From NCBI GenBank assembly GCA_910591455.2, contig OU342807.1, forward strand, positions 12,667,116 to 12,731,115: DNA of 64,000 bases, written 5' to 3'. The translations under genes were made by a program, and so were the position numbers. The notes below the pieces were generated by a model. The model was not told where the DNA came from, ran no database searches, and saw only the letters and a list, made by a program, of their open reading frames with translations. The stretch's first letter is position 1, and every line of letters begins with the position of its first letter. Source of the DNA: Pholis gunnellus. Taxonomy: Eukaryota > Chordata > Actinopteri > Perciformes > Pholidae. This document shows, piece after piece, positions 14,601-25,925 of the stretch.

Positions 14601-16289
14601 GAGTAGAAATAAGCACACAGAGAACAGGGTCGAACCTGTGCGAGTGTCGCTGCACACCTGCTCGCCACCCGGAGTGTCAGCCTCGTCCTCGTCTGTATCA
14701 CCTCCTCCGGCTCTGGTTCCTCATTCCTCTTCTGTCCCCCAACGCGTGTCAGGATGGCTGACCATTTTTCACCTGCAACCTGCAGGCTCAGAGAACACTA
14801 CATCGATCTCTGTTCGGAGGTGGTGGGAGTGTTGTGGGGGCGGATTTGACCAAGTGTTGTGCCTGATTCTCCTATTGAAACTCTGTCAACAGGTTTTGAC
14901 CTGCTCTCAGTCGTATGTGTGCGTGGAAGGAAAGGGAAGGAGGATGCAGGATAGGAGAAAGGCCTGCTCCTCTCTTCGCAGAAGCAGCATCTCAGGCAGC
15001 GTTCAATGCCGAGCTCAGATGAGTCGCTGATCAACAAACGAGTCCTCATTTTCCTCGCTGCTCTAATTTTCCTAACGCGCTGTTAGAATAGCAGGCAGCA
15101 TTGCCAAAATACCGTGTTTAAAACTTCACGCTCCATTAACTGTGCAATCACAGCCACAGGAATGGATTCGCAATAACCTCTGTGTGACAACTGCCTGCGT
15201 CTCTTTGTTTTACAGTCTGCCTCTCCACGAACGCCACCGTCACCTCCGCTCACGTTCACCTGAGTCATTTCCTGCTTTCCATATTCCCCACATCTTTTTT
15301 CAATAAATCTGTCTTTAATTCCCCATCTTTTTCTCTGCCTGGAGGAATGTCTGTTTACTTCCTTCTTTGCTCCCATGTCTGTCTGCCAGTCAAATAATAA
15401 TGATCTTTATTGGCATGAATGTTGATGTACATTCTTGCCGAAGGTCAATTACATTATGGATTTTAAAAATAAATGTCTGTCTCATTTTCTGATGCCACTA
15501 GTGGTGCAAAGTAACAACATGTACTGTATGCCTACTCAAGTACCGCACTTCAGTTTTGAGGTACTTTGTACTTTATTTTACAATTTACATGTCATGCAAG
15601 TTTGTATTTCTACTCATCCACAGCTATATACTTTTCAGGATGAGATTTTACTTGAAATCGAATGATAAACTTGCATTGTTAAAAATTAAAGGAAGTGGTT
15701 CTCGACTTTTTTGGCATGTGAAATCTTACGAACAAGTAGTGTCTAGTTGGGTCCCCTTGTCATGTCTTAGATGTCTATGAGTTGTTTGAAGTCCCACCAA
15801 AGACTTCTTATGAAACTTCTCATATGATGTCTTTAAAGCATCTGTGATAACAATGTATCAAATGACGATGTGAGAAAGAGATCTCCGGTGAACCCACAGA
15901 GGATTATCACCTCAATCTGCAGCTCCCCTTGGCTTTGCAGATCCTTTGAGTTTAGCTCATTGTTTAGCTGTCTGACTGTCTGACTGAATGCTACATGTGC
16001 ATTGATACATTAGTATTGACAATTAGATAATGTAACATTAGCCTTTCTTTCTTTAATTCCTATCCTTTATTCCCTCCTTTCATTAACCTCCAATAATTCG
16101 CCATCACCTCCTAATTCTTCTTCTCTGTTTCTGCCTTATCTGTTTGTAGGTGGAGTGGAGCTAGGCATCAATGCAAGCGGACAGAGACTCAGACACTGGT
16201 TCGACTGTCTCAAAAACAAAGGGAAGAAAGTGGAGTACTGGCATACGCTCACACAGCAAGGAGCCCCGAGCAGTGACAAACCTGAATAG
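2667..16289 (+). CDS. doc2g: Double C2-domain protein, Doc2 gamma-like (3' part of gene)
   Basis: Visible coding exons: 2667-2793, 3014-3070, 3749-3873, 12971-13052, 13313-13409 and 16150-16289. They join in frame to about 208 residues plus TAG; the N-terminus is outside the window. The first exon encodes the end of C2A (CDMDRLGRNEFIGE, ending GLERITQ). A 19-residue acidic linker follows, then a full C2B domain. The C2B calcium loops keep their acidic residues (AMDSNGYSDPF and WDYDLGMSNDFIGG), and a basic KKKTLNPEFNE stretch is present. The C-terminus HWFDCLKNKGKK...WHTLTQQ resembles Doc2 (HTLT) more than rabphilin (HQLQ). Doc2 proteins are cytosolic calcium sensors that bind phospholipid and SNAREs in exocytosis. 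The choice of the gamma paralogue rests on the tmem134-aip-cdk2ap2 neighbours, which recall the human DOC2GP locus. Doc2a or Doc2b-like identity is not excluded. One intron is 9.1 kb. Confidence 0.85.
6377..6819 (-). mobile_element. Solo LTR of an endogenous retrovirus or LTR retrotransposon
   Basis: On the minus strand the 443-bp unit begins TGTTAT and ends ATAACA, the TG...CA form of an LTR. In transcription order it shows a TATA box (TTTATA on +, 6551-6556), then an AATAAA signal about 75 nt later (TTTATT on +, 6474-6479), then a GT-rich tract and a U5-like tail. This spacing fits U3-R-U5 with a short R. No gag, pol or env-like ORF and no primer-binding site adjoin it, so it is a solo LTR. 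The flanking 5-mers (gtaac, tatga) do not match, so a target duplication is not supported. Confidence 0.6.
7270..7388 (+). repeat. LINE/SINE 3' tail with (GGAT)n
   Basis: The sequence 'gagaccctgaataggataa' runs into 'ggttacggattg' and then tandem GGAT units (7363-7387). This resembles the conserved 3' end of fish L2/CR1-type LINEs and their SINE partners, which finish in GGAT/ATGG repeats. Only the tail is recognisable and no reverse transcriptase is present. Confidence 0.5.
12221..12240. repeat. (CTC)n trinucleotide repeat
   Basis: Seven CTC-type units in the doc2 intron, followed by a further pyrimidine-rich stretch. Confidence 0.8.
13410..16149. other. Last doc2 intron
   Basis: 2.7 kb between the WDYDLGMSNDFIG exon and the last exon. 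No exon was recognised. The longest open frames (for example 14596-15030) are proline/serine-rich by composition and match no family I know. A copy of a 'ctcaagtac...gaggtactttgtacttta' dispersed repeat sits at about 15494-15670. Confidence 0.55.
15494..15670 (+). repeat. Dispersed 'tactcaagtac' teleost repeat, copy 1
   Basis: Contains 'gcctactcaagtaccgcact', 'ttttgaggtactttgtactt' and 'atttctactc'. I recognise these as a very abundant fish interspersed repeat. Further copies are at about 25478-25925 (+, interrupted) and 63450-63580 (-). Confidence 0.6.
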
Positions 16290-16320
16290 ATTACACAAGA
16301 CATTCATGCATACAAACACA

Positions 16321-16366
16321 GACACACAGACACACACACACACACACAGGCACACGCACACACACA
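16321..16366. repeat. (CA)n microsatellite in the doc2 3' UTR
   Basis: Interrupted CA/GACA repeat starting about 30 nt after the doc2 stop codon, therefore probably transcribed in the 3' UTR. Confidence 0.8.
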
Positions 16367-17089
16367 TTTGTCTCACTGGAAGATGGCTGATAACAGAGAC
16401 CAAGTAAAGCAGTAATAAGAGCAAAGGATAAAACATGCAATAATAATAATGTTGAAAATGATCATATAACGCCAATAATTACTGCACCAAGTATTAGTAT
16501 AATATGATATTCATACTAATATTATTGATGGTAATAAGGTGTAAATTGAAAACATTTTTTTTTAAAGGTGAACCAAATTGTGACGATGTCCTCATTAAAG
16601 TGTTGACGTAACAAAACGATACTCACAAAATTGTGCTTTAAACCTTACTGTATTGTGGAAGTCGCTCATATTCTGTCAGTCAAATTTACACCTAATGAAG
16701 AGATTTGAGATTAATGTACTCAAAATTCATTCAGTGAAAGGCGCCAAAAGTATGTGCAACCTAGAGACTCATGATGTGGTATATAGTTATAGGAGAGGGA
16801 ATGTTATGAAAGGGTGATTCTGTACTGAGAAGTTTCTACTTTAGTGGTTGTTGATCCGATGCAAAACAACACACCGAATTATAAAGCACAAAATGATCCA
16901 TTTGGTGGATTTTTACCTTTACCGTTTGTTTCAGTGTTCTTGTTCTTATGTCTTTCATTGTCTTTAAGTGACAGTGGCTTTCTATACACCCTCATTTCAT
17001 ACATTAATGTGTCAGTATATGTGTGTGAATGTGTGAGCGTGTGTGCATGAGGGCTTTGAGAATATGAGTGCATACATTTTCTGTCTGTA

Positions 17090-17091
<2 letters not shown>

Positions 17092-17122
<31 letters not shown>
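17092..17122. repeat. (GT)n microsatellite
   Basis: About 15 uninterrupted GT units in the doc2-serping1 intergenic region. Confidence 0.85.
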
Positions 17123-17129
<7 letters not shown>

Positions 17130-17307
17130 TCACGTCATGCCCCATTCATAATGTCTCAATGCAACTTCAGAGCCACAGAGATGTGTAGAAATAATAATAG
17201 CAGTGGTGGACTCAGGCTGTTTGAGGGGCAGAATCGAAAAAAATATAAAGGGCAGCAACATGCAGAAAGTTTTCATGCATGTAGGGCGACCTATATGGCA
17301 CTGCAAC

Positions 17308-17391
17308 ATGTCTTCTAAATTCGAAGGCCACCTTAAAGGGCACTTCAACATGTTTTCTCCACTGGAAGAGCACCATAAAGGACACTTTATC
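17308..17391 (+). repeat. 42-bp unit repeated twice in tandem
   Basis: Unit 1 (17308-17349) and unit 2 (17350-17391) both start ATGT[CT]TTCT and run to 'aaaggRcactt'. The period is exactly 42 bp, so both read in the same frame as MSSKFEGHLKGHFN and MFSPLEEHHKGHFI. Partial, more diverged similarity precedes it (HVGRPIWHCN). No start context or domain supports a real protein; it is probably part of a dispersed repeat. Confidence 0.55.
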
Positions 17392-20034
17392 ATATTTTAT
17401 CTACCCTAGGGGAATCAAAGGGGGTACTTCTGCAATGTATTTTTTTTTTTTTTCGGACAGAGGGCTCCAGTGAATAAAGGACATGAAAGACACGTTCAAG
17501 AGAGAATTCGTCTGGCGCCCCCACGACATCCCTCAGTGGTGTGAGCCTTCCTGGCTGGGGGACACTGAAGTTGTCAATGGTGTGTGCCATCGCTCTCTCC
17601 CATTGCCAGACGGTTATAGAGCAACTTTAAGAATGGGATATATCTTGATGCGTTACCTCTGGCCGCTCTTTTTGATTTTCCTGAGGAAAAGCTGAACGGA
17701 TATTGCTTTTTTGGAGGTGCTGTGTGTACCTTCGCTTCACTGCATCTTTATGCTCAAAGTGGGCTGGTACTCACCAGTACGCAGTACCAGCTCTTCTACA
17801 TTTTACACTTTGGTGTACCATGACAAACAACGAAATATGTAAACGTGTGGACTGCACTTAAACCCGGCCGTGGTCATTTTCAGATGGTAGTTGGCTATAG
17901 CTTGGACGTGGGATTTTTTCAAGTTGTTCTCTTCATCTACTACCTCCAGCGCCCTTACTTAAACATTAACATCAGCAATATGTCGTCGTAGCTTATATGT
18001 TATTCACTGTAGAAATTCAGAATGTAATGTTGATTTTCTGATACAGGCTGATACACAAGCCAACATGAGAGCAAGGGGAGTACTGGCACTTTTTCAATTT
18101 TAATAGTAGTATTAATGATTTATTTAGGTCCTCATTAGCAATTTTCTAAAACTAATGCACGTAATAAAGAAGAAATGGCAATAAGACCTAAATTCAAATG
18201 GAAAAACTAAACAAAAATGCTGACTGAAAAGGTGTAGGCTGACACTTATTTTACCTCCTTTTTTTACTTTTAATTCTAATAAGCAACTCTTTCACTTCTA
18301 GGTTTTACTTCAAGCTCTGGCTCCACCAGAGACGGGAATGATGCAACATTTTCTCCCTGCAAGGCAATATTGCAGCTCTAATGTATAAATTTGAAAAATG
18401 TTCAAATCCTGTTATCTGATTTATGAGAATAGGGCTGCCCCAAAAACTTAAAAATGTCCCATAACATACCTTGTACACCCTCAGAAACCGTTGTGAGATG
18501 ATCTCAGAAGTTCTGTGGCTGAAGTCTACATCAACCATTAGAGGGAGTCATTGCTGTGTTCAATGTTGCATTCATCCCATTACTCCTATTAGATATCGGG
18601 TCTATAGTGGCATGTATTTCATCCAATGGACAAGAGACACTGGGACTACCGTGTCTATGTCTGTGACATAGGATTACCTGTGAGATAAAACTTTGCTGTT
18701 AGTAGAAATGTCCCCCCTCCTACATTTTCACCTCGGGAGGTAAAATGGGATTTCACCCTGCATGCATGGCAGCACGGAACAGTGGACGATCACAGGCTAG
18801 GATCCAAGATATTGAAAAACCCTTCCAGATAGCCCTCATGCATGTTATGCGTCTAGAAACAAATCTTTGAAAATCGATAGTACATGGGAGCTAGACTATC
18901 ACTGAATGATCTAAATGCCTGATAGGATATCAAATGTACTCCCCCGGGTCATCTATCTCTACAGCTCTGGCTATACACTGGTTCACATTAGCACACCCAC
19001 AGTCAGTCAGTGGCCTCTGGGAGTTTTTCTAACTGTTTAATCGATCCGGCTGCTCATATTCTTGGTGTCCTTCAACAACCTTGTGAATGTCTCATTGTTG
19101 ATTGCAAAAAAAATGGATCCTTCAGTGGTGAATTTGGTTTAGAATAAAAAAGGGCTTGGGCATTATCGAAGCTTTGAACTAAACCATGTGGTGTAACAGT
19201 AGGCTTAACCATATTTTCTGTTAGTCCATAAATGACTTTAATGAGCGGGTTGGGTATGGTTTATTCAGTACTTTCTCTATGCACATCAAAACTCCCAGCA
19301 CGTTGGCAGTGAGATAATCGAACCAAAACAACATTATTATGTTATCCAGGCATCAAAGATGCATTTCTGGGAATACTCAGTACTTTGATTGAGGCTAGAA
19401 TGGGTGACAGTGATCTAATAGAGTTCACATTTCAGGCTGGATGGTTGCTTATTCCTGTCTCTGGATCTGCTGGTTTTGTTTACAGTCACCGAATTTTCTG
19501 ACTCTTGTCTATTGGCCCCGCTTTGCTTATGTAATCATTTTATCTGCAATACAGCTGCATGTTTAGCAATCACTATCAGCTTGTATAATAGAGTGCAACC
19601 ACGGCTGATCATTCTGAATGCTGATGTGTTTACAGTCTATGCCATCAGTGTGTTTTTGTTTGTTTGTGAATACGATGATTCAGGGTATTTTTTGCTCAGT
19701 TGCTGTGCTTTACCAAGCAAGCTATTGCTTTAAGAAACAAAACCTTTACTGTCACAGATTTTGACACTTCGTCTTCCTTAAATTGATTACAGTTTTACTG
19801 ATGCAGGAGGGCAGGGGCGATTGAGATGGGGAATTCACTACTGTAGTCCCTGTGTATTCACTGTCAATGTCAATCACACAGTATGGCTGCCATCCTGTGG
19901 TGGGTTTGTGTAACTTCTTCGCAAAATAAATTGAAGTTGTTTCAGTGGTCGTCTGTCTTCCTTTTGGTGTGATCCTCAATTGTACTTCATTCTTCAAAAA
20001 CATAAGACAGGCAGCATTTTGTTGTGTTAATGTG

Positions 20035-20040
20035 TTTATT
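20035..20040 (-). terminator. Polyadenylation signal of serping1
   Basis: TTTATT on +, i.e. AATAAA on the minus strand, about 150 nt downstream of the serping1 stop. It is the first canonical hexamer seen there. Confidence 0.5.
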
Positions 20041-20186
20041 CATCATCATCTTTGAAATCAACCCACATCCAGGCTTAGATATATGTTTTTGTGAGGGTCA
20101 CTGCTCACTTTAGTACAGTAGCTACTTCAAGCAATGCTGTTACTGCATTTATACTGTGCCAATATAACATATAATCTCTCTCTCTC

Positions 20187-23100
20187 TCATGGGTCGGTCA
20201 CTCTGCCAATAAAGAGTGGCACATTGGCCCGGTCACTCCACAGCAGCATGATGAAAGGCCGCATGGCAGAGAAGGAAGGGAAGGAGCGAGAGAACGACAC
20301 AGCGGTGACGGCCCCGGCCTCAACTCCTTGTTCGGTCAGTGCGAGGAAGGCTCTGTGTCTGGCATCGTCCAGAATAACCCTCTCTTCTGTGTCGAGACCA
20401 CACATGTTGGCACCCTCGAAGAGTGATGACAGTCCTGTTTTTGGGGGAACCGGGAGAAAAAAGTGCGGAAAGGTGATAGTAGGGGGGAAAAAAGAAGGGA
20501 CGGAAGCAAAGTAATTTAATCAGATAGAGGGAGATCAAAGAGCAGAAGGTATGGTTATTTCACAAATGAGACTTAATGGATGTCTACTGGCTGGAAGCTA
20601 AAGCAATATACAAGCTGAAAGCATGGGTGATTTTCAATTTGTGATATTAATGAGCTGAATGAGTCTGACGGACAGAAAAGATCATGAAAGATGAACAAAC
20701 CTAATTTCTTGATAAGTATGTTCATGTCTGGCTGGATATCCAATGTGATTTGGGGCAGAGTGACCTCGATATGCTGAGGAGATGTTGTTTTCAATTGTTC
20801 TATCATTTGACGCACAGCCGTGTCCGTCATCCTCTCCTCCACCTGCTGCAGGTCAGTCACTTTGTTGGAGCGAGGTAGCAGGACGTAAAGACTGCTGTCA
20901 CCCGTGAGGGCAAACCTTGCCACCTGTTGAAAAATAGAAGAGCAAGAGAATTGGCGACATTAAAAGTAAGCAAAATTAACTAGTAGCAGTTCATGTTTGC
21001 ACTCATGAATTACACACAACTTCCACTGGATTACTTTGACAGTGGAGAAAACTTAAAATGTGATGATTCTCAAGCAAGTTCTGAAGTTATAAAGAGCTTC
21101 CTCCTTTTTGTTTTAAAACTATATATACAAAATGTAAGCCTCACCGACTATAAACAGTATGTCTCATGTCTGTGAAGTCAGATTTGATTGAGTAATGTCT
21201 CTGTGAAAGAGTTCACATTTTGACACCTTTTTCACACAGTATCTTTGGCTCTCCTCACTGTTTGAAAACCTCTACTGCGTACAGTATGTGAATGGGTGGG
21301 TTAAGGTGTCTGTTGCTTACCTGTGCCTTTAGCTCAACTACATACGTCATAGCCGCCATGTATTTCTGGTGATAGAGGACAGACACCTTCACCAGATCAC
21401 CATCCAGTTTTGTGAAATGGTCTTTCTTGGGTTTCATATCATACGCGACCTTCCACTGACCTGACACACACAGACACATTCTTTATTAGTTTCCACCATT
21501 TCCTCATGCACATACACACAACATAGGATACTGACCAGTAAAGGTGACAGCGTTGAGCAGCATCAGTTGTGTATTGGGTGATACGGAGTCAACCAAGTGT
21601 TGGATTTTATTGTTGGTCTTATTTGCCACCCAGCTGTTGATCATCTGTGTGTTTTCCTCGCTGGTTTCCAGCAGCCTGGTGGGCTCCGCTTCATAGAACT
21701 GGATGGACTGGTTAGTAAAGGATTCGCTAAGGTTCATTTCTGAGGAAGAGAACAAATAAATCATGATGAGCTGCGGCGATAGAGATCCTTTTATAAGCAC
21801 TCAGAATCTCTGCATCTAGCTCTTTGACTGCAGAGGAGCCATGTTGTGAGCTTGTGATAGTAATACGTGGGTTATAGTAGATCTGAGAAGCCATCTGCAA
21901 GGAGCCGGACAACTTCTCTCTCAGCTTCTTCATCTGGAGGTGAACACAGTGGAAGTCATGAGGCACACAGACAGCCCTCTCAATGGCTTTACGGGTTTCA
22001 CCCCTTGCACCTGAACATGATGAAGAAAAGACATAATGGGAATGATATATACTGCACTTTAGAGTGATATTGAAGGCTGCAAGGTATGCCTGACATTCAA
22101 CATAAGTAGAGAAAAGCTCCAGTGACATTTCAAAGTGAGAAACATGTTTATGTAATTTCCAAGACAATGATCATTTTGCTAAGATTCATCCTTGTTAGAC
22201 CAAAGAATCTTAAAGGATATTGGTGTTATTCTATGTTTTTCACACTCTCAACAAATCCTATGAAAACACCAAAATCATCAATGTATTAGTGTGTGTCCCC
22301 TCAACACTTCCCTTGCCTGGCTGTGGCTTTCAGTCCTAAGCCCCCTTGTTCCTACTGAAGGTATAAATATTTGACAAAAAAAAAAAAGGGCAAAATCATT
22401 TCCTGAAACAGTTGGGCCCTGTAGTTTTGAACATTTGGAGGAAATTGTGTAGGATTTGGTGCAATTTCTGGCAGCAGGATGGTGTATGGGATCAACCAAA
22501 AGTAATCTACAGTGCCCACATTCGTCATGATGAAGCAATACATCACATTTTGCAACAGTGTGCCTCATTAATGTGTTGCTAAAGGTGGAGGTCTGTGGCG
22601 CAGAGGAATAAGCGATATCAGATGACAATACTTCAACTCATTGTTGGTTTTAGTCTTTTCATGGGAATTGTTGAAAATAAAAAAATGAATAATCATTATG
22701 TATCATTATGTTTAAAAATAAAAAATGAGGACCTGCTTCCTTTGTCTTACCTAACAACAAATGGGACAACACCCCGCTGATACTGATAGGAGAGAAGAGC
22801 AAGTTGCTGGAGGGTTGTGATTCTCTGAGGTAAGAATACAGCTTCATGGAAAACTCTGTGATGGATTCCTGCAACATGGGTTCCCCTGTGCGATCGTTAT
22901 CGTCCTGGCAGGCCTCCCACGCTGTGGTGAAGCCGCTGCAGGAGTGAGGAACAGCAGTAGGACCAACTGAAAGAAAGTTAAGCAGATAGTTAAATGTACG
23001 TAAATGTACCTGTTTTTTTATTAATAAGAAAAAATGACCTTTTTTCATTTCATTTCAGGTATATAGAAAAGGTTGCCAAACCTACCTTCAACAAAGATAT

Positions 23101-24114
23101 ATACAGAGCTCAGCTTCTGTCCCTCAGCAGATTGACATATGTAATTTCCAGCATCCTCCATGACAATGTCTCTGATTATGGTGGTCTGATCGTGGTCGAG
23201 TGGATAAAGCTGCTCCACTCTGTTATGTTCAGCTGTCGGATCGTCTTTAAGGTGCAGCTGTGTCCCGTTACCTGTCTCTTTGAACCAAAGTACATTGGCC
23301 TTGACTTGGTTGGAAGGTGGGAAATGGCACGGGAGGTGAGCAGTAAAGCCCTCAATTACCTTGATGGTATAGGTAACAAATGCTGAAAAGAAATGCACAA
23401 ACGCTTCAAACTCTTTTACAGTCGAGCATATTGCTGAATGTTAGATATGTAAATTTGATATATATACTCTAGTCAAAATGTTCCATAAAGGTAAAGAGTA
23501 ATGTGTATCTATGATCTTCACCATCAACTGCAACGTGGTATGTCCTTATCACCTCCATGTTGTTCTTCTTTATCAAACACAAGTACGTGCCCTCGTTGGC
23601 AGCAGTAACAGGGGATATAGAGAGATACAAGCCATCTTGTTTAACTCGAGGCGAGCCAGGCGACTGACCACTGACATTTAAATCTTCCCCTGCATTAAGA
23701 AAAGATCAAACTGAATACATTTAGAACTGTGTACTTTTGCAAAACAGTGACAATAGTGGTGGTAGTTACAAAATATATAAAAAGACCATTGAATTTCCAG
23801 GTGATGGCCTCTCCAGTGGAGTCAGTTTGCAATGAAAGACAGGGCAGCTCCAGAGAGGAACCAGGTACCACCCGGAGATCTGTGCATGAAGAAAGCTAAG
23901 TAGAAAGACGGAGTTAAAACATGTGAGGGAAAGTTGATGAATTCAAGAGTCAAGAAGGATGAGGTTTAAGCACTTTGGTCAATATTTTATATAGAAGATA
24001 ATGGCAAACACTCAACCAGAGCGACTGTATAAGGAACAAGAATATACTTTGTTCTGGTACGTTTACCTCATAATTGAGCAGCAGCAAGAGGCAAAGTACA
24101 GCCTGTAGTTTCAT
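20187..24114 (-). CDS. serping1: C1 inhibitor (serpin G1) with two Ig domains, complete
   Basis: Ten coding exons on the minus strand: 24067-24114, 23787-23895, 23522-23689, 23086-23382, 22751-22966, 21867-22010, 21536-21739, 21321-21460, 20701-20923 and 20187-20434. They total 1797 nt, 598 aa. Residues 1 to about 20 are a signal peptide (MKLQAVLCLLLLLNYE...). Ig domain 1 spans about 21-108 (LPC...NEGTYLC) and Ig domain 2 about 109-207 (LPC...EDAGNYICQS). The rest is a serpin. Four cysteines match the two human C1-inhibitor disulfides (CSGFTTAWEAC, DFHCVH, ANMCGL). The hinge is EQGVEAGAVTAVS and the reactive bond reads SFSR-SFPSF, so P1 is Arg (about residue 566), as needed for C1s/C1r and kallikrein. 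It ends FIGRVTDP. The protein is secreted and would limit complement and contact activation. Human C1 inhibitor has a mucin-like N-terminus instead; Ig domains are known in fish. The exon-6 donor is set by homology: a second donor 66 nt further on also keeps frame. Confidence 0.93.
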
Positions 24115-25477
24115 CTAAAGCGGAAAACAGAGCAAAGGGAGTAAATTGAAATTGGCAAATTGCTGAAGTTGTTTTGCAAGTGAGGATTTCAAACTGAATA
24201 TGGCACCAAGCCGGACAGAAGATCAATAATGTGGTGCAATCTGTGAAACATGTTGAAACACTATTGAAACTTTTTAAACTGTAATCATTTAGCTACAGCT
24301 TACATTTGCATTAAATACACCCTTGCCAGAGATTAATTCCAAGAAAACTTTAGAGGATGAATAACAAAAGTAATGTATAATACACTGTACAAAATATTGC
24401 TTCTGTTCATTGCATAATCCACAAGAAAAGTCAGAGAAACATTAAAAACTCACACCTTGAATTTCCAAATGTATCCAATTTCAGTGACCAGTTGTTTTTT
24501 TACCCGCAATGTTTCTGCCACACCCGACACTGTTCACTTCATCTACCACCTCTAACGGTCTGCTCCTCAAAGCTGCAACCATCAATGACTAATCTGTGTT
24601 TATTGGTTTAGAGATGTTTGTTTGCATAATGCAGGTCTTCTGACTTACTGGAAATCCCGTGATTTCACATGTTGGCAACAGATATCAAGTGGGATAATTT
24701 ATGCTCCTGTTTGGCATTCATTGCATTGAAATATATCGTATTTTATTACTTATTATATCAATACTCAAGTCCAGGTTTTTTTTATCGTCAATCATAACTG
24801 CTCATCTTGACAAGTGCAACATATTTATTAATAGTTGGCGGTAAGTTTCACTTTGGCTCATTTCCAATTTGCATATCTGAATGTTTTTGCCTGAAGTGTT
24901 TCACATAATTTGATTTTGCTAAAGGTTGCATTGGGTACTATACACGGACAATAGTGTAGGGGAGGCAAACAAGCTGAGTGTGTGCTAATTGGTAGAAAAC
25001 AATGTTACCACATTTGTGGACAACAATCATAATTGAAGTGCCAAATTGATGGAGGCAGAGTGACAATAAGTGTTTTAATGGGATCATTAAATTAATTAGT
25101 ACATTTTTAAGTACAGTTTTCCATTTATTTGTTGGGGAGTATTGGTATTGTTAAGAGGACAGCTGGAGGGACTTTAGTCAATTTGATTACCACTAAGTAT
25201 AGCAGCCGTCAGTTACTTTTCAGCAATTTCCTTTTGTTTATACATTTAAGAGACTTACCAAATAATATAATAACCATCCCTGAAGTCTTGCCCATTCAAG
25301 AACTAAATTAAGAGACAACTTGACTTGTGTCATTGGGCCATTTCTAGGGTGGTTTTATTCCTAAAGACTCCTTAAACCAAGCAATTTTATATATATATAG
25401 TAAGAACACTTTTGTGATGTTATATCATTCCAACTTACTTACTTGAAGGGCACTGACAAGTCTTCTCATGCATTGGT

Positions 25478-25925
25478 GGAATGTAACTAAGTGCACTTAC
25501 TCAAAACACTACTAAAAGGAGCAGTGTGTAGGATCTAAGAGGATGTATAGAATGGCTCGCTTATAAATACATAACAGAGTGGGTCCGACATGTTTCAATG
25601 CCATGTTTCTACAGTAGCCCAGAATGGACAAACCAAACAATCACTCTAGAGAAGGCCTTTGACGTTGTTTGGTTATCTGAAGGTCACCCGTGACACACTG
25701 GGAACACTTGGAAAGGGAGGACTAGGGAGGGGTATTCAGTTGGATGCAATATGCAACCTCACCACTAGATGCTAAATCGTACACACTACCTTTAACTGTA
25801 CATTTTATGGACTTTAATTGAGTATTTTCTTTTCATGCCACATCATGCACTACACTTTGTCTTGAGAGGGAAATACTGTACTTTTTATTCCGGTACATTT
25901 ATTTGATAGATTTAGTAACTAGTTC
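25478..25925 (+). repeat. Dispersed 'tactcaagtac' repeat, copy 2, interrupted by a MITE
   Basis: The left part reads 'gtggaatgtaactaagtgca' then 'cttactcaaaac'. The right part reads 'actgtacattttatgg', 'ttgagtattttcttttcat' and 'actttttattccggtacatt'. The two halves are one repeat split by the element at 25515-25798. Confidence 0.6.
25515..25798 (+). mobile_element. MITE-like element inserted in a dispersed repeat
   Basis: The left end reads 'aaaaggagcagtgtgtagga' and the right end 'cgtacacactacctttaa', which are inverted copies of each other. The inside has no ORF. The sequence is close to a repeat I know to be common in percomorph genomes ('...gagcagtgtgtagga...'). No clear target duplication beyond TA/acta. 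Borders are accurate only to several bases. Confidence 0.6.

Larger units (their letters stand above)
16290..20030. other. Intergenic region between doc2 and serping1
   Basis: Convergent 3' ends: doc2 runs right and serping1 runs left. It holds the doc2 3' UTR (one candidate ATTAAA at 16594-16599), CA/GT microsatellites at 16321-16366 and 17092-17122, and a short 42-bp tandem repeat at 17308-17391. The rest (17400-20030) shows no recognisable gene. Confidence 0.55.

Noticed and set aside
14596..15030. 144-codon ORF in the last doc2 intron
   Set aside because: Composition is serine/proline by chance from CT-rich DNA, no domain, and overlapping frames are equally open.
2667..16289. Rabphilin-3A as the identity of the double-C2 gene
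   Set aside because: The C-terminal WHTLT motif and HWFDCLKNK block favour Doc2, and the neighbours match the Doc2 gamma region; rabphilin normally ends WHQLQNE.
16161..16475. ORFs translating the CA/GT repeat (CVCVCV or THTHTH)
   Set aside because: Products of a microsatellite; the + strand there is the real last doc2 exon.
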